DNA of 12,880 bases from assembly GCA_035718085.1 (NCBI GenBank), contig DASTHS010000239.1:1-12880 (forward strand). The letters run 5' to 3'. The stretch comes from DASTHS01 sp035718085. GTDB taxonomy: Bacteria; Actinomycetota; Acidimicrobiia; Acidimicrobiales; Palsa-688. The position numbers were made by a program, and so were the translations under genes. A model generated the notes under the pieces. The model was not told the DNA's origin. It searched no databases and saw only the letters and a program-made list of their open reading frames with translations. This document shows positions 11,932 through 12,880 of this stretch, piece by piece. Positions within the stretch are counted from its first letter, which is position 1, and every line of letters begins with the position of its first letter.

Positions 11932-12880
11932 CCCTCTGGGAGGGCCGCTTCGGCGCCGGGCCCGCCGACGAGCTGCTGGCGTTCACCGTCAGCCTGCCCT
12001 ACGACCGCCGGCTGGCGGGCGACGACCTCGCCGGGTCGCGCGCCCACGTGCGGGGCCTGGTGCGCGCCGGCCTGCTCACCGACGCCGACGGCGGCATCTT
12101 GCTGGCCGCCCTCGACCGCGTCCGCGAGGAGCTCGAGTCAGGCGCGTTCGTCTTCGCCCCCTCCGACGAGGATGTGCACACCGCCATCGAACGGCGGGTC
12201 ACCGAGATCGCCGGTGACGTCGGCGCCCGGCTGCACACCGGCCGGTCGCGCAACGACCAGGTGGCCACCGACCTGCGCCTGTTCGCGAAGCGGGAGCTGG
12301 CGGCCGTCGTCGGCCGGGTGCTCGAGCTGCAGCAGGTGCTCCTCGACCGGGCGCGCGACGCCCTGGCCGACGAGGTGTACCTGCCCGGCTACACCCACCT
12401 GCAGCGGGCGCAGCCGGTGATGCTGGCCCACCACCTGCTCGCCCACGGCTGGGCGCTCGGCCGTGACGCCGACCGGTTGCTCGACGCCCGCCGCCGACTC
12501 GACGTGTCGCCCCTCGGCGCCGGCGCCTTGGCCGGCAGCTCGCTGCCCCTCGACCCCGACGCGACGGCGGCCGACCTCGGCTTCGCCGGCCGGTTCGAGA
12601 ACTCCCTCGACGCGGTGAGCGACCGAGACTTCGTGGCCGAGTCGGTGTTCGCCCTCACCCTGCTAGCCCTGCACCTGTCGCGCGTCGGCGAGGAGATGGT
12701 GCTCTGGACCAGCGACGAGTTCGGGTTCGCCACCCTCGACGACGCCTACGCCACCGGCTCGTCGATGCTGCCGCAGAAGAAGAACGCCGACATCGCCGAG
12801 CTGGCGCGCGGCAAGGCCGGACGGCTCATCGGCAACCTCACCGGCCTCCTCACCACCCTCAAGGGCCTGCCGCTGGCGTA
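11928..12880 (+). CDS. argH: Argininosuccinate lyase, C-terminus beyond window
   Basis: ArgH splits argininosuccinate into arginine and fumarate, the last step of the pathway. The frame is open from ATG 11928 to the window end, giving 317 residues of an expected 460-480. It opens TLWEGRFGAGPADELL, then shows HTGRSRNDQVATDLR (103-117), GYTHLQRAQP (154-163, with the catalytic Thr-His), ENSLDAVSDRDF (224-235), and the fumarase/lyase signature GSSMLPQKKNADIAEL (277-292). The signature normally reads QKKNPD; alanine replaces the proline. A purine-rich GAGAGAGAGGA (11905-11915) may help ribosome binding. It overlaps the argR stop as ATGA. argG, which makes its substrate and often lies just before argH, is absent here. 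Confidence 0.95.
   Translation, partial: MTLWEGRFGAGPADELLAFTVSLPYDRRLAGDDLAGSRAHVRGLVRAGLLTDADGGILLAALDRVREELESGAFVFAPSDEDVHTAIERRVTEIAGDVGARLHTGRSRNDQVATDLRLFAKRELAAVVGRVLELQQVLLDRARDALADEVYLPGYTHLQRAQPVMLAHHLLAHGWALGRDADRLLDARRRLDVSPLGAGALAGSSLPLDPDATAADLGFAGRFENSLDAVSDRDFVAESVFALTLLALHLSRVGEEMVLWTSDEFGFATLDDAYATGSSMLPQKKNADIAELARGKAGRLIGNLTGLLTTLKGLPLA

Overview
The window is about 12.9 kb of very GC-rich DNA with dense, mostly plus-strand genes, strong G/C preference at third codon positions and many GTG starts. Gene content, the SpoU-type methyltransferase and histidine kinase between rplT and pheS, and the style of ArgF, ArgH and the DUF1844-like protein suggest an actinomycetote, most likely of the class Acidimicrobiia. 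That placement is an inference from protein style, not a search result.

Layout. (1) 1-294, minus strand: the N-terminal part of a DUF1844-like protein that leaves the window. (2) 295-458: a short divergent control region with a near-symmetric -10 element and a strongly structured leader RNA in front of infC. (3) 459-7112, plus strand: infC, rpmI, rplT, a TrmH/SpoU rRNA methyltransferase, a cytosolic PAS histidine kinase, pheS and pheT. These look like one translation-related transcription unit: initiation factor, two 50S proteins, an RNA methyltransferase and both subunits of phenylalanyl-tRNA synthetase. Neighbours from the methyltransferase onward overlap. (4) 7115-7138: a perfect hairpin between convergent genes, then a 61-residue minus-strand protein of unknown function (7123-7308). 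(5) 7309-7471: a control region with short repeats, two hairpins, a 22-bp ArgR-type palindrome and a leaderless-type promoter for argC. (6) 7472-12880, plus strand: argC, argB, argD, argF, argR and argH (cut by the window end). All five junctions are exact 4-nt overlaps.

The arginine cluster makes ornithine through acetylated intermediates (ArgB, ArgC, ArgD), converts it to citrulline (ArgF) and splits argininosuccinate (ArgH), with its own repressor ArgR. Two usual members are absent: argJ, expected between argC and argB, and argG, expected between argR and argH. Neither left a gap.

Most of the window is conserved housekeeping sequence. I do not see a mobile element, CRISPR array, defence island or new multi-gene system. 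The points most worth a second look are the infC leader RNA with its AUA start codon, the divergent symmetric promoter, the orphan histidine kinase inside the pheST unit, the small unknown gene at 7123-7308, and the arginine cluster lacking argJ and argG.
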